Source: CBHWET01 sp966112985 (GTDB lineage Bacteria > Verrucomicrobiota > Verrucomicrobiia > Limisphaerales > JACDHS01). From it: DNA of 15,558 nucleotides. The position numbers were made by a program, and so were the translations under genes. The stretch's first letter is position 1; the number at the start of each line of letters is the position of its first letter. The stretch lies in NCBI GenBank assembly GCA_966112985.1, contig CBHWET010000076.1:1-15558 (forward strand), written 5' to 3'. Below the pieces are notes generated by a model. That model did not search any database, had not been told where the DNA came from, and saw nothing but the letters and a program-made list of their open reading frames with translations. Positions 7,307 to 13,903 of the stretch are shown here, piece after piece.

Positions 7307-10174
7307 TTATTCGAAAGCAGTTTCGAGCATCAATAGTTTCTTGCTCCCGGTGTATTTCACCTCGATGCCTTCTGCATTGTCCGGAAGCGATGCGTTGAAG
7401 GTCGCCGTTTCTCCGGCACCAAATCGACGTTCCCCTGCAAGTTTGCCATTGATGAATACTTTTAGCGTCGTTGGCGCCCCGGACCGATTTTCCGCTCTCG
7501 TTCGAATCGTTTTCTTGGTCGAAGGCAGGCGCAGCCAGAACACGCCATATCCTTCGTCTGAATCTTTACTCAGGTCACGAACGGACGAGCCTGTCGAATA
7601 TCCATAGTGGCCACCGAGAAGTCGCCCGTGCGGGACGAATTGATCACTGGGCCGAGTGTTCCACGCGCCTTCTTCCTGCGTCAACGGCTTGGCTTTTGGA
7701 TTCTCGGGAGGGACAATCCAATCGGCATTCACGAGCATCCCATGGCGCGGTCCCGTGATCACGCCACGTTCACTGCCATAATCTCCCCAAACGATCGGCG
7801 TCGTGATCACCGGATAAACCTCGTGACCTGTTTTGCTCGTCGTATAGGAAACCAGGTTCAATAAAAACTGATCCGCAACAGGATCGAGGCCGACGCGCGA
7901 GACAATATCGAATGCCGAATAAACCACCGATCCCTTGCCCGAAAACATTTCTGCGAGTGCGACGCCTTGTAAGCCGCGGTCGTAATTGGCGAGCACCGCG
8001 GTATGCGCGAGTCCGTCCGTGTGTTTCAATTGGAATCCATCGGTAACAGGATAGACACGCGGAAACCCGCGCTTGGTCAAGTTGTAGCCTGTGTAATCAG
8101 ACCAGAGCGACAGGTCCCGGCGGGTAATTCCACTAAAAACCGGGTGATTCGGACGCTCCGGATTTATGTTCATGTTGTCTCGGAACGGACGGCTTGCGGG
8201 CGGATAATGCTCGTCATTGGCCGACCCCTTGAAGAACTCGATCCCTACCGGTAACCAACTTGCGTCAAATTTGGCGCTGTCCTGTCGTAAACAAAGGACG
8301 CGTCCTCCCGCATCGATAAAGTTGCGCAACGCCTTCGTCTCGCCGGTCGACAATCGGCTCACCGATTCCTCACCGATGACCAACGCGGAACTCGACGATA
8401 ACTGTTCCAATTTTTGAATCGAGTGGAACGGGATTTTCAGTCGTTGTAGTGCGCGCTTGGTTGCTCCTTTCGGATCAAACAGTACCAGCTCTGCTTCGAG
8501 ATTAGCGGTGCGTCCGTTATTTCGAGGAGAAACAAAGAAATCGATTTGGTTGCGCGCCAGTCTGTTTCCATTTTCAAGGATTTCACCCGCGAGAACGTAT
8601 TCACCTTTAGCCATGTCGTCCGGCAGTTCCAACTGCAGTTGCTGCCGTGCTGTGCCAAAATAGCGGATTGAACCGAGGTTCACCTCGCGCCGCAGAACCA
8701 CTTTGCCAGTCTTCGTCCGAACTTCTGCGGCAAGAACTCCGTTCGTGATATCGCGAAAGGCATCGTCGTCGTTCACGACGTGCGCCCACGCTTTAATCCG
8801 GGTTCCCGCGTAAACATTCGGCGTCCACATTTCCCAGCTCAACAACACCGGTGAGTAAGAATCGCGAAGCTGTTCCATTGCCGGTTTCGGATCCATGTCC
8901 TCGAATGATTTAATTCCTGACCAGTTATAGAAAAAGATCGAGAACGGCATCACGCCAGCGAGCCGTGGATTGATCGGGCGCAGTCGACGAAACGCCTCCG
9001 TCGCCTGCTGCGTTGTAAACGTTTGCTGATGCAGAGCGTCGGCAATCTGGTTTGTAGAATGACCGGTCCAATTCAACTGCGCCCCCAGCTGTTTACTCAT
9101 GATGATGTTGTAGTCACCGCGCGGCCCGGTGTAATTGCCGACGCATTCGGTAAATGTCACCGGTTGAATGGCGTTCGGATCTCCAAATAGTTTTTTATCC
9201 CGCAGATTCAGAAACGTGAGAAACGTGTTGTAATACCAACCCCAATAGCGGTGCACATCTTTGACGTCACCTTCGCGACCTACACCGTAACCCGCATTAC
9301 CGATATAAAGGCGTGTCGGATCCCAGCGCTTCAGGTCATTGCACGCCTTCGTGAGGAACTCGTGAAATGCTTTGCCACGCTCTCCCGATGTCGGAAGTTC
9401 ATTCGACAAAATGTAAATCATGATGCTCGGATGCCGTGCATAAGTCTCGAACATCTGTTGGTAGGCCATGAGGCTTTTGCTGTAATCCTTCGGCGCTCCT
9501 TGTTTGTTCCTTGGCGCTTCAAGTGGCGAACCATAATTCCCCTGGAACATCATCATTCCCAGCTCATCGCAGACATCGAACCAGACTTGCGAGTCCTCCG
9601 GCAATCGAATCGCATTCACGTTGCGGCTTTTCATGAACCGCACATATGATTCCGCAAACGCGCGAGAACGGCCGACTTCATCCGGTACCGTTCTTCCCGG
9701 AGGATTGATAGCAATGCCTCGCAGAAATATCGGATGTCCGTTCAGGAAAAATTGTCCCGTACGATTTTCAAAGGATCGGAAACCGAATCTCACCGATTTC
9801 GTCGCGAGCACATTTGTGCCGTGGTGGACGGAGAGTCGAATAGTATAAAGATTTGGTGCCGACGGACTCCAGAGCTTCGGACTGAGATTTGAAATCGTTT
9901 TGCTCAGCGAAGCATTGCCATTCGCGGGAACACTCACATCTCCAAGCTTGCCAGACCAGAACGGGCGATCCGAAGCATCGACAATTTCTGCGGTGATATC
10001 AGCGTCACGCACTCCTTCGATCGATTTGAAGGCGATTTCCAGCCGGACATTATTCGTCCACGCGAACGGAACGAGCTTTTCGATTTCCAGTGCGACAAGG
10101 CGCAACGAGGAGACGGCCGTTGCGAAGACAATGGCCACGAATGTCGGCAGCCACCGACAGCGATTAAAACGCAT
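7307..10174 (-). CDS. Secreted glycoside hydrolase family 2 type enzyme (beta-galactosidase/beta-glucuronidase-like)
   Basis: This is a 955-residue exported protein. A signal peptide (basic start, hydrophobic 10-28) leads directly into a GH2 Ig-like domain (about 30-135, with LWSPSAPNLY at 101-110 and VRFGFRSF at 128-135). The TIM barrel (about 137-430) follows, entered by FFLNGHPIFLRG. The acid/base candidate is Glu259 after Asn258 in ILSNELP; the nucleophile candidate is Glu343 in VTFTEC. Residues about 560-780 resemble a glutamine-amidotransferase-like fold (ALVIGEES, LRNFIDAGGRVLCL) as found in some beta-galactosidases. The last 85 residues look like a beta-sandwich. The usual N-terminal jelly-roll sugar-binding domain of GH2 is absent. 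An in-frame TTG lies two codons upstream; I prefer the ATG. It is 32 bp downstream of fabD on the same strand and converges on uxuA. Nearby uronate genes make beta-glucuronidase or a related exo-activity plausible, but the substrate is unproven. Confidence 0.85.
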   Translation of the reverse strand: MRFNRCRWLPTFVAIVFATAVSSLRLVALEIEKLVPFAWTNNVRLEIAFKSIEGVRDADITAEIVDASDRPFWSGKLGDVSVPANGNASLSKTISNLSPKLWSPSAPNLYTIRLSVHHGTNVLATKSVRFGFRSFENRTGQFFLNGHPIFLRGIAINPPGRTVPDEVGRSRAFAESYVRFMKSRNVNAIRLPEDSQVWFDVCDELGMMMFQGNYGSPLEAPRNKQGAPKDYSKSLMAYQQMFETYARHPSIMIYILSNELPTSGERGKAFHEFLTKACNDLKRWDPTRLYIGNAGYGVGREGDVKDVHRYWGWYYNTFLTFLNLRDKKLFGDPNAIQPVTFTECVGNYTGPRGDYNIIMSKQLGAQLNWTGHSTNQIADALHQQTFTTQQATEAFRRLRPINPRLAGVMPFSIFFYNWSGIKSFEDMDPKPAMEQLRDSYSPVLLSWEMWTPNVYAGTRIKAWAHVVNDDDAFRDITNGVLAAEVRTKTGKVVLRREVNLGSIRYFGTARQQLQLELPDDMAKGEYVLAGEILENGNRLARNQIDFFVSPRNNGRTANLEAELVLFDPKGATKRALQRLKIPFHSIQKLEQLSSSSALVIGEESVSRLSTGETKALRNFIDAGGRVLCLRQDSAKFDASWLPVGIEFFKGSANDEHYPPASRPFRDNMNINPERPNHPVFSGITRRDLSLWSDYTGYNLTKRGFPRVYPVTDGFQLKHTDGLAHTAVLANYDRGLQGVALAEMFSGKGSVVYSAFDIVSRVGLDPVADQFLLNLVSYTTSKTGHEVYPVITTPIVWGDYGSERGVITGPRHGMLVNADWIVPPENPKAKPLTQEEGAWNTRPSDQFVPHGRLLGGHYGYSTGSSVRDLSKDSDEGYGVFWLRLPSTKKTIRTRAENRSGAPTTLKVFINGKLAGERRFGAGETATFNASLPDNAEGIEVKYTGSKKLLMLETAFE

Positions 10175-10206
10175 ATGCAATTAGACGCGAACGCTCCGAG
10201 CAAGTA

Positions 10207-11136
10207 TCAACTCGTCAACGCTTTCACGGTCGCTTCAAGACTCGCGAGATCCGTGACATTCAGCATCTGCGCATTTTTATCGATACGCTTCATGAATCCG
10301 CTGAGTGCTGTGCCGGGGCCGAGTTCGATAAAACGAGTAAAGCCTTGCGCAAGTAAATACCGCATCGACGCTTCCCAACGGACAGACGAGGTGACCTGTT
10401 CAACAAGTCGCGTGTGGATGTCGGCGGCCGTCGTGTGCGGCTGTGCCGTGACATTGGAAATTGCGGGAACTGCGGTGCTGTTCGTGGTCACTTTCGCAAG
10501 CATTTCGCGAACTTTAGGTTGCGCGCTGGCCATCAACTTCGAATGGTATGCCCCGGCAACGGGCAGCGACACCGCGCGTTTTGCGCCCTTTGCTTTTGCG
10601 GCTTCAACCGCTTGCGCGATTTTATCGGCTTCACCGGAGATAACGATCTGGCCAGGACAATTTAGATTTGCCATTTCCACACCCGTCGCGGTGCAGACCT
10701 CGGCAGTTGCTGCTTCGTCCAGTCCGAGGATAGCCGCCATGCCACCACGCGTTACTTCACAGGCTTCCTGCATAAAGCGGCCGCGTTGACGCGCGATCTT
10801 CAAACCATCTTCAAAACCAAAAGCGCCAGCAGCAGTCAGAGCTGTCAATTCCCCGAGCGAAAGGCCCGCCGTCGCTTCGAAACGGAAATTCGGCACTCGC
10901 TCCTTCAAAAGTTCGAGAGCAATCCAGCTCACCGTGAAAATGCCCGGCTGGCAGTTCTCGGTTTTCGTGAGCTCCGCTTCCGGTCCGTTTACGCAGATGT
11001 TCGCGAGATCGTAGCCAAGCACCTGGTTGGCTTTGTCGAAAATGTTTTTAGCTGTCGGGATTTGATCGCAAAGATCTTTGCCCATGCCGACGTATTGGGC
11101 GCCCTGACCAGCGAATAACAATGCGGTTTTGCTCAT
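10207..11136 (-). CDS. fabD: Malonyl-CoA:acyl-carrier-protein transacylase
   Basis: FabD moves malonyl groups from CoA to acyl carrier protein to supply fatty acid elongation. The protein has 309 residues, equal to E. coli FabD. Motifs are LLFAGQGAQYVGMGKDL (6-22), QPGIF (63-67), the active-site serine Ser93 in GLSLGE, Arg118 in the RQRGRFMQ segment, NLNCPGQIVISG (158-169) and the catalytic His198 in GAYHSKLM. The nucleophile elbow reads GLSLGE where E. coli has GHSLGE; the Leu form is also usual in cyanobacterial-type enzymes. I chose the ATG at 11136 because homology begins with it; a longer reading from the TTG at 11160 adds eight unsupported residues. No Shine-Dalgarno sequence is seen. 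It stands without other fab genes; neighbours are a HAD phosphatase upstream (behind a probable terminator) and the GH2 gene downstream. Confidence 0.96.
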   Translation of the reverse strand: MSKTALLFAGQGAQYVGMGKDLCDQIPTAKNIFDKANQVLGYDLANICVNGPEAELTKTENCQPGIFTVSWIALELLKERVPNFRFEATAGLSLGELTALTAAGAFGFEDGLKIARQRGRFMQEACEVTRGGMAAILGLDEAATAEVCTATGVEMANLNCPGQIVISGEADKIAQAVEAAKAKGAKRAVSLPVAGAYHSKLMASAQPKVREMLAKVTTNSTAVPAISNVTAQPHTTAADIHTRLVEQVTSSVRWEASMRYLLAQGFTRFIELGPGTALSGFMKRIDKNAQMLNVTDLASLEATVKALTS

Positions 11137-11157
11137 AAAGTGGCGCCGATTGCACAA

Positions 11158-11181
11158 CAAAGAGGCAAAGGCGCAAAGCTA
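11158..11181. repeat. Short 8-bp-period repeat (CAAAGNNN x3) upstream of fabD
   Basis: CAAAG occurs at 11158, 11166 and 11174, exactly 8 bp apart, each followed by three variable bases. It lies just outside the fabD start. Similar CAAAG/CTTTG-iterated sequences are, from memory, common intergenic repeats in several bacterial groups. No function can be read from it. Confidence 0.6.
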
Positions 11182-11197
11182 AATTTCCTGATGTGAC

Positions 11198-11228
11198 AAA
11201 AAGCCAGCGACGGTCAGAGACCGCCGCT
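11198..11228 (-). terminator. Probable intrinsic terminator of the prfA-HAD phosphatase unit
   Basis: On the minus strand, AGCGGCGGTC-TCT-GACCGTCGCT forms a 10-bp stem with one mismatched or wobble position and a 3-nt loop (11206-11228). GGC and then TTTTT (11202-11198) follow. It lies 9 bp after the HAD phosphatase stop codon and before fabD, as expected for a terminator of the upstream genes. The stem sequence also resembles a dispersed GC-rich palindromic repeat. Confidence 0.65.
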
Positions 11229-11236
11229 ACTTAAGA

Positions 11237-11812
11237 TTAACGATTTGCTTTCAGCATCTCGCGGACATCTACAGCGTCCATGCCTGCGGCACGAATGGCG
11301 CGCATGCCGAGGTCAGTGTCTTCGTAAGCACGACAAAATTGCGGGGGCACACCGATGCGACGGGCTGCTTCGAGGAAAATGTCCGGCGCGGGTTTTTGAT
11401 TCTTCACGTCTTCACTTGTCACAACGGCGTCGAAAAGATGGCGTATCTTCAGGTGCTCCAACACCATTCCGATGGCATTTTTCGACCCACCGGAAGCGAC
11501 GGCCATAGGAATCTTACCGTGATTTGCCCGCGCGATTTCAACAACGCATTCGATCGGCCCAACATGTTCCAGTGTCGTGAGGTAGAGCGCTTCCTTTTCT
11601 TTTGCCACGCTGAGATGGTCGATGGTCAGCCCTTGCTCCTCTCCGAGCATCTTGATGATGTCTCGCGTGGGCACGCCACCCATTGCGTAAAAACGATCTT
11701 CTGGGAAATGCAATTTGTGACGCTGACTAATAACCTGCCACGCACGCCAATGAAGTGGCATCGTGTCCGCAAGGGTTCCATCGCAATCGAAAACTAGACC
11801 TTTGATTTGCAT
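11237..11812 (-). CDS. HAD-superfamily phosphatase, beta-phosphoglucomutase / YqaB-like
   Basis: This cytosolic haloacid dehalogenase-fold hydrolase or mutase has 191 residues. All four HAD motifs are visible: FDCDGTLAD (8-16, nucleophile Asp9 and acid/base Asp11), VASGGS (motif II), the Lys in KNQKPAPD (motif III), and YEDTDLGMRAIRAAGM (motif IV). An alpha-helical cap between motifs I and II has the size seen in beta-phosphoglucomutase-like proteins. The closest functional analogues are sugar-phosphate phosphatases such as YqaB, but the substrate cannot be read from sequence. Two starts compete. The ATG at 11848 overlaps the prfA stop codon as ATGA (translational coupling) and adds 12 residues. 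The ATG at 11812 has AGGAG ten bases upstream and coincides with where homologues begin. I report the latter. Either way it is coupled to or follows prfA, and a hairpin with a T-tract lies just downstream. Confidence 0.85.
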   Translation of the reverse strand: MQIKGLVFDCDGTLADTMPLHWRAWQVISQRHKLHFPEDRFYAMGGVPTRDIIKMLGEEQGLTIDHLSVAKEKEALYLTTLEHVGPIECVVEIARANHGKIPMAVASGGSKNAIGMVLEHLKIRHLFDAVVTSEDVKNQKPAPDIFLEAARRIGVPPQFCRAYEDTDLGMRAIRAAGMDAVDVREMLKANR

Positions 11813-11844
11813 AGAATTCTGACTCCTGGATTCTATCGCCCCAC

Positions 11845-12924
11845 TCATGCCTTCAACGCCGCGAGCTTCTCGTTCAGGTCATTATTGGTGAGTGCCAGGA
11901 TCATTTCGTCCAAATCGCCTTCGAGGAAGGTTGTCAGGCTGTAGAGCGTTAGTTCAATCCGGTGATCGGTTACGCGGTTCTGCGTGAAGTTATACGTGCG
12001 AATGCGTTCGTTGCGTTCGCCGGTGCCAACTTGTGATTTGCGATGCGCAGCATACTTCGCATTTTCTTCCGCGATTTTTGCCTCGAGCAAACGCGAACGC
12101 AGGACTTTCATCGCTTTCGCCTTGTTTTTGATCTGCGAACGCTCGTCCTGGCAGCGCACTTCGATGCCCGTCGGCTTATGGAAAACACGAACCGCAGAGT
12201 CGGTCGTATTAACACCCTGACCGCCGTGACCCCCGGCGCGACAAACGTTAATTTCTAAATCTTCGGGTTTAATTTCGACGTCGACTTCTTCGGCTTCGGG
12301 AAGAACGGCGACGGTGCAGGTACTCGTATGAATTCGGCCGGACGCTTCTGTTGCCGGCACACGTTGCACGCGATGAACGCCGCTTTCGTATTTCAAACGT
12401 TTGAAAACGTCCGTACCCGTCACGCTGAAGATCACTTCCTTGAACCCACCGAGGTCGGATGGACTGGAATCCATCGCTTCCACTTTCCAGCCCTGCTCTT
12501 CAGCGTAGCGCGTATACATGCGGTAAAGATCCGCCGCAAATAATGCCGATTCATTTCCGCCGGCACCTGCGCGGATTTCAATGATCGTATTGCGCGAGTC
12601 GCTGGGATCCTGCGGCACGATGCCCCGGTAAACTTCCTGCGCGAGGCGTTTTTCGTCCGCTTCGAGGCGGGTAATTTCTTCCTGTGCCATCAACGCCATC
12701 TCGGAGTCTGCGGGTTCACTGGCGACGAGCTTTTTGTTTTCCTCGAGTTCGGCAGCCGCTTTCAAATAGGCCTGTCCACAGGCGACGAGTTCTTTGAGAC
12801 GCGAGTATTCACGCGACAACTCCTGCGCTTTCTGCGGGTTGTCAAAAGCCTTCGGATCGCTTAAGGCCGCTTCGATTTCGGCGTAGCGATTCTGAAATTT
12901 CTGAATGTGTGGGCGTAGATCCAT
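11845..12924 (-). CDS. prfA: Peptide chain release factor 1
   Basis: RF1 recognises UAA and UAG stop codons on the ribosome and triggers release of the finished protein. The 359-residue length matches E. coli (360). The anticodon-like tripeptide PAT (190-192 in QRVPATEASGRIHTS) is the RF1 form PxT, not the SPF of RF2, so this is RF1. The catalytic GGQ lies at 234-236, in the context RAGGHGGQGVNTTDSAV. Many RF1 proteins read SGAGGQHVNKTDSAV here, so His precedes the first Gly of GGQ and Gly replaces His after Gln. The ATG at 12924 matches the usual N-terminus. Upstream are a run of GAACNNN heptads and a bidirectional terminator separating it from rpmE; downstream its TGA overlaps a possible ATG of the HAD gene. 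In many bacteria rpmE and prfA are neighbours, as here. Confidence 0.97.
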   Translation of the reverse strand: MDLRPHIQKFQNRYAEIEAALSDPKAFDNPQKAQELSREYSRLKELVACGQAYLKAAAELEENKKLVASEPADSEMALMAQEEITRLEADEKRLAQEVYRGIVPQDPSDSRNTIIEIRAGAGGNESALFAADLYRMYTRYAEEQGWKVEAMDSSPSDLGGFKEVIFSVTGTDVFKRLKYESGVHRVQRVPATEASGRIHTSTCTVAVLPEAEEVDVEIKPEDLEINVCRAGGHGGQGVNTTDSAVRVFHKPTGIEVRCQDERSQIKNKAKAMKVLRSRLLEAKIAEENAKYAAHRKSQVGTGERNERIRTYNFTQNRVTDHRIELTLYSLTTFLEGDLDEMILALTNNDLNEKLAALKA

Positions 12925-12929
12925 TATTT

Positions 12930-12961
12930 AAACGTGGAACTCTGAACGGCGAACGCGGAAC
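12930..12961. repeat. 7-bp-period mini-repeat (GAACNNN) just upstream of prfA
   Basis: GAAC occurs at 12937, 12944, 12951 and 12958, exactly 7 bp apart, with a degenerate AAAC copy at 12930. On the sense strand of prfA this reads GTTCNNN iterated up to about six bases before the ATG, so it forms the prfA leader. It may be a dispersed short repeat or a coincidental low-complexity tract; nothing else in the leader looks like a ribosome-binding site. Confidence 0.6.
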
Positions 12962-12996
12962 ACAGTCGACGCTTCCGCGTACAGGTTACGCGTTGG

Positions 12997-13044
12997 AAAA
13001 AAGCAACCGCCCGCGAAAGCATATTGCTTCGGCGGGCGGTTTTT
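12997..13044. terminator. rpmE-prfA intergenic: Bidirectional intrinsic terminator between rpmE and prfA
   Basis: AACCGCCCGC (13005-13014) and GCGGGCGGTT (13032-13041) form a perfect 10-bp GC-rich stem. The loop itself contains a smaller GAAAGCA/TGCTTC pairing. On the minus strand it is followed, after GC, by TTTTTT (13002-12997), placing it 15 bp after the rpmE stop codon. On the plus strand the stem runs into TTTTT (13040-13044). This is a strong terminator for rpmE and implies that prfA has its own promoter. Confidence 0.88.
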
Positions 13045-13056
13045 CGAAAATCAGAG

Positions 13057-13308
13057 CTACTTCTTCTTTTTCTTGGTCGCAGCTTCGGCAGCAGCAGCCT
13101 GAGCGGCTTGCGTCTTGGCCATACGCTGTTGGAATTTATCCACGCGACCGGCAGTATCGACGAACTTCTGCTGACCTGTGTAGAACGGGTGGCACATGTT
13201 GCAAATACCGATGATGGTTGTCTTCTTGACTGAGCGCGTCTTGATGACGTTGCCACACGCGCAACGAATTTCCGCGTCCTGATAATTCGGATGAATGTCA
13301 GCTTTCAT
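13057..13308 (-). CDS. rpmE: Large-subunit ribosomal protein L31 (zinc-binding form)
   Basis: L31 bridges the large subunit to the small-subunit head. The 83-residue protein starts MKADIHPNY, a hallmark of L31, and carries four zinc-ligand cysteines: Cys16 and Cys18 in RCACGN, and Cys36 and Cys39 in CNMCHPFYTG. It is therefore the zinc-containing C+ type. Typical L31 is about 66-75 residues. Here the C-terminus is extended by an Ala-rich then Lys-rich tail ending in five lysines (79-83), presumably contacting rRNA. No Shine-Dalgarno sequence lies at normal distance; a GGAGG sits about 26 bases before the ATG. A strong terminator follows, so it is probably monocistronic. Its upstream region holds an inverted repeat (13372-13398). 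Confidence 0.97.
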   Translation of the reverse strand: MKADIHPNYQDAEIRCACGNVIKTRSVKKTTIIGICNMCHPFYTGQQKFVDTAGRVDKFQQRMAKTQAAQAAAAEAATKKKKK

Positions 13309-13559
13309 AAAAGGCCGGAAAACTTACCAGTCTTCCTCCAAATGACAAGTGGAATTTATACTCCAGCCCGGGGCATGGAACCCGGAATCATCCATGCCGT
13401 TCCAAAAGATCAACTAATATATCGGCAAGATACCCCCAAACCGGCTGCACCCGAGGCCGAATCGCCTTTTGGATCATTAAACGCTTCTCCATGTGCATAA
13501 GTAGGTAAGCGGCCAAAAAACGAACTTTCGCTTTGAGCCAATTTGAGGGCTAAATTCCG
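13309..13559. other. Gene-free stretch upstream of rpmE, with an inverted repeat
   Basis: These 251 bp hold no supportable gene. On the minus strand, TATAAA near 13362-13357 could be a -10 box for rpmE, but no good -35 partner is seen. GGCATGG (13372-13378) and CCATGCC (13392-13398) form a perfect 7-bp inverted repeat with a 13-nt loop. It could be an operator or a hairpin in the L31 leader. The stretch 13540-13556 has A/T tracts around a 7-nt core, like a degenerate spacer of the adjoining 41-bp array. Confidence 0.4.
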
Positions 13560-13903
13560 ATTTCCATCAGGAAAATGGATTTTTTATGCTCCGAAAACGA
13601 TTTTCCGGATGGGAATTGGTTTTCGAACGGTCCGAAATCAGTTTCCCGTTTGGGAAAACGTTTTTCCACCGTCCTTTTCTATTTTCCCGGATGGGAACGC
13701 AAAAAAGGACGGTCCAAAACTAATTTCCCATTTGGGAAATCGTTTGGGCACGGTCTTAAACCAGTTTCCCATCCGGGAAAATGATTTCGGACGCTCCTTT
13801 TTTGATTTCCCATCGGGGAACTTATGCAACTACGGACCAGAATTAGTTTCCCGATCGGGAAATCGAAAAAAGACGATGTTTTAACGCTTTTCCCGACGGA
13901 AAC
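13560..13903. repeat. Array of nine palindromes (TTTCCC-N4-GGGAAA) at an exact 41-bp period
   Basis: Dyad centres lie at 13567.5, 13608.5, 13649.5, 13690.5, 13731.5, 13772.5, 13813.5, 13854.5 and 13895.5, every step being exactly 41 bp without an indel. Units 3, 5, 6 and 8 are perfect TTTCCC/GGGAAA; units 4 and 7 end GGGAAC; units 1, 2 and 9 at the edges are degenerate. The 4-nt loops vary (ATCA, GGAT, GTTT, GGAT, ATTT, ATCC, ATCG, GATC, CGAC). The 25-bp spacers have a second phased core at spacer position 11, with ACGGTC or near variants at 13586, 13627, 13668, 13709, 13750, 13791, 13832 and 13873. The best copy is GGACGGTCC, itself a 9-bp dyad, flanked by runs of A or T. The period is not a multiple of 3, so the array does not code. 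The spacers are related to each other, so it is not CRISPR. The function is unknown to me: multi-site protein binding or a structured RNA/DNA element. Confidence 0.95.

Noticed and set aside
11137..11160. TTG start adding eight residues to FabD
   Set aside because: FabD homology begins at the ATG at 11136, giving exactly the usual 309 residues; the extra residues look like translated leader.
13543..13884. Open frame of 113 codons (plus strand) across the palindrome array, with repeated FPxG-type peptides; similar minus-strand frames
   Set aside because: The 41-bp period shifts the frame at every unit, and the peptide repeats merely mirror the DNA palindromes. Frames are open on both strands because the repeat lacks stop trinucleotides. 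No ribosome-binding site or family match.
13560..13903. CRISPR array
   Set aside because: The repeated word is a 16-bp palindrome with a variable centre, spacers are related to each other, and no cas gene is near.
13560..13903. Integron attC sites or plasmid-type iterons
   Set aside because: No integrase, cassette or replication initiator gene is present. Units are symmetric and of constant 41-bp length, unlike attC sites, and dyads rather than direct iterons dominate.
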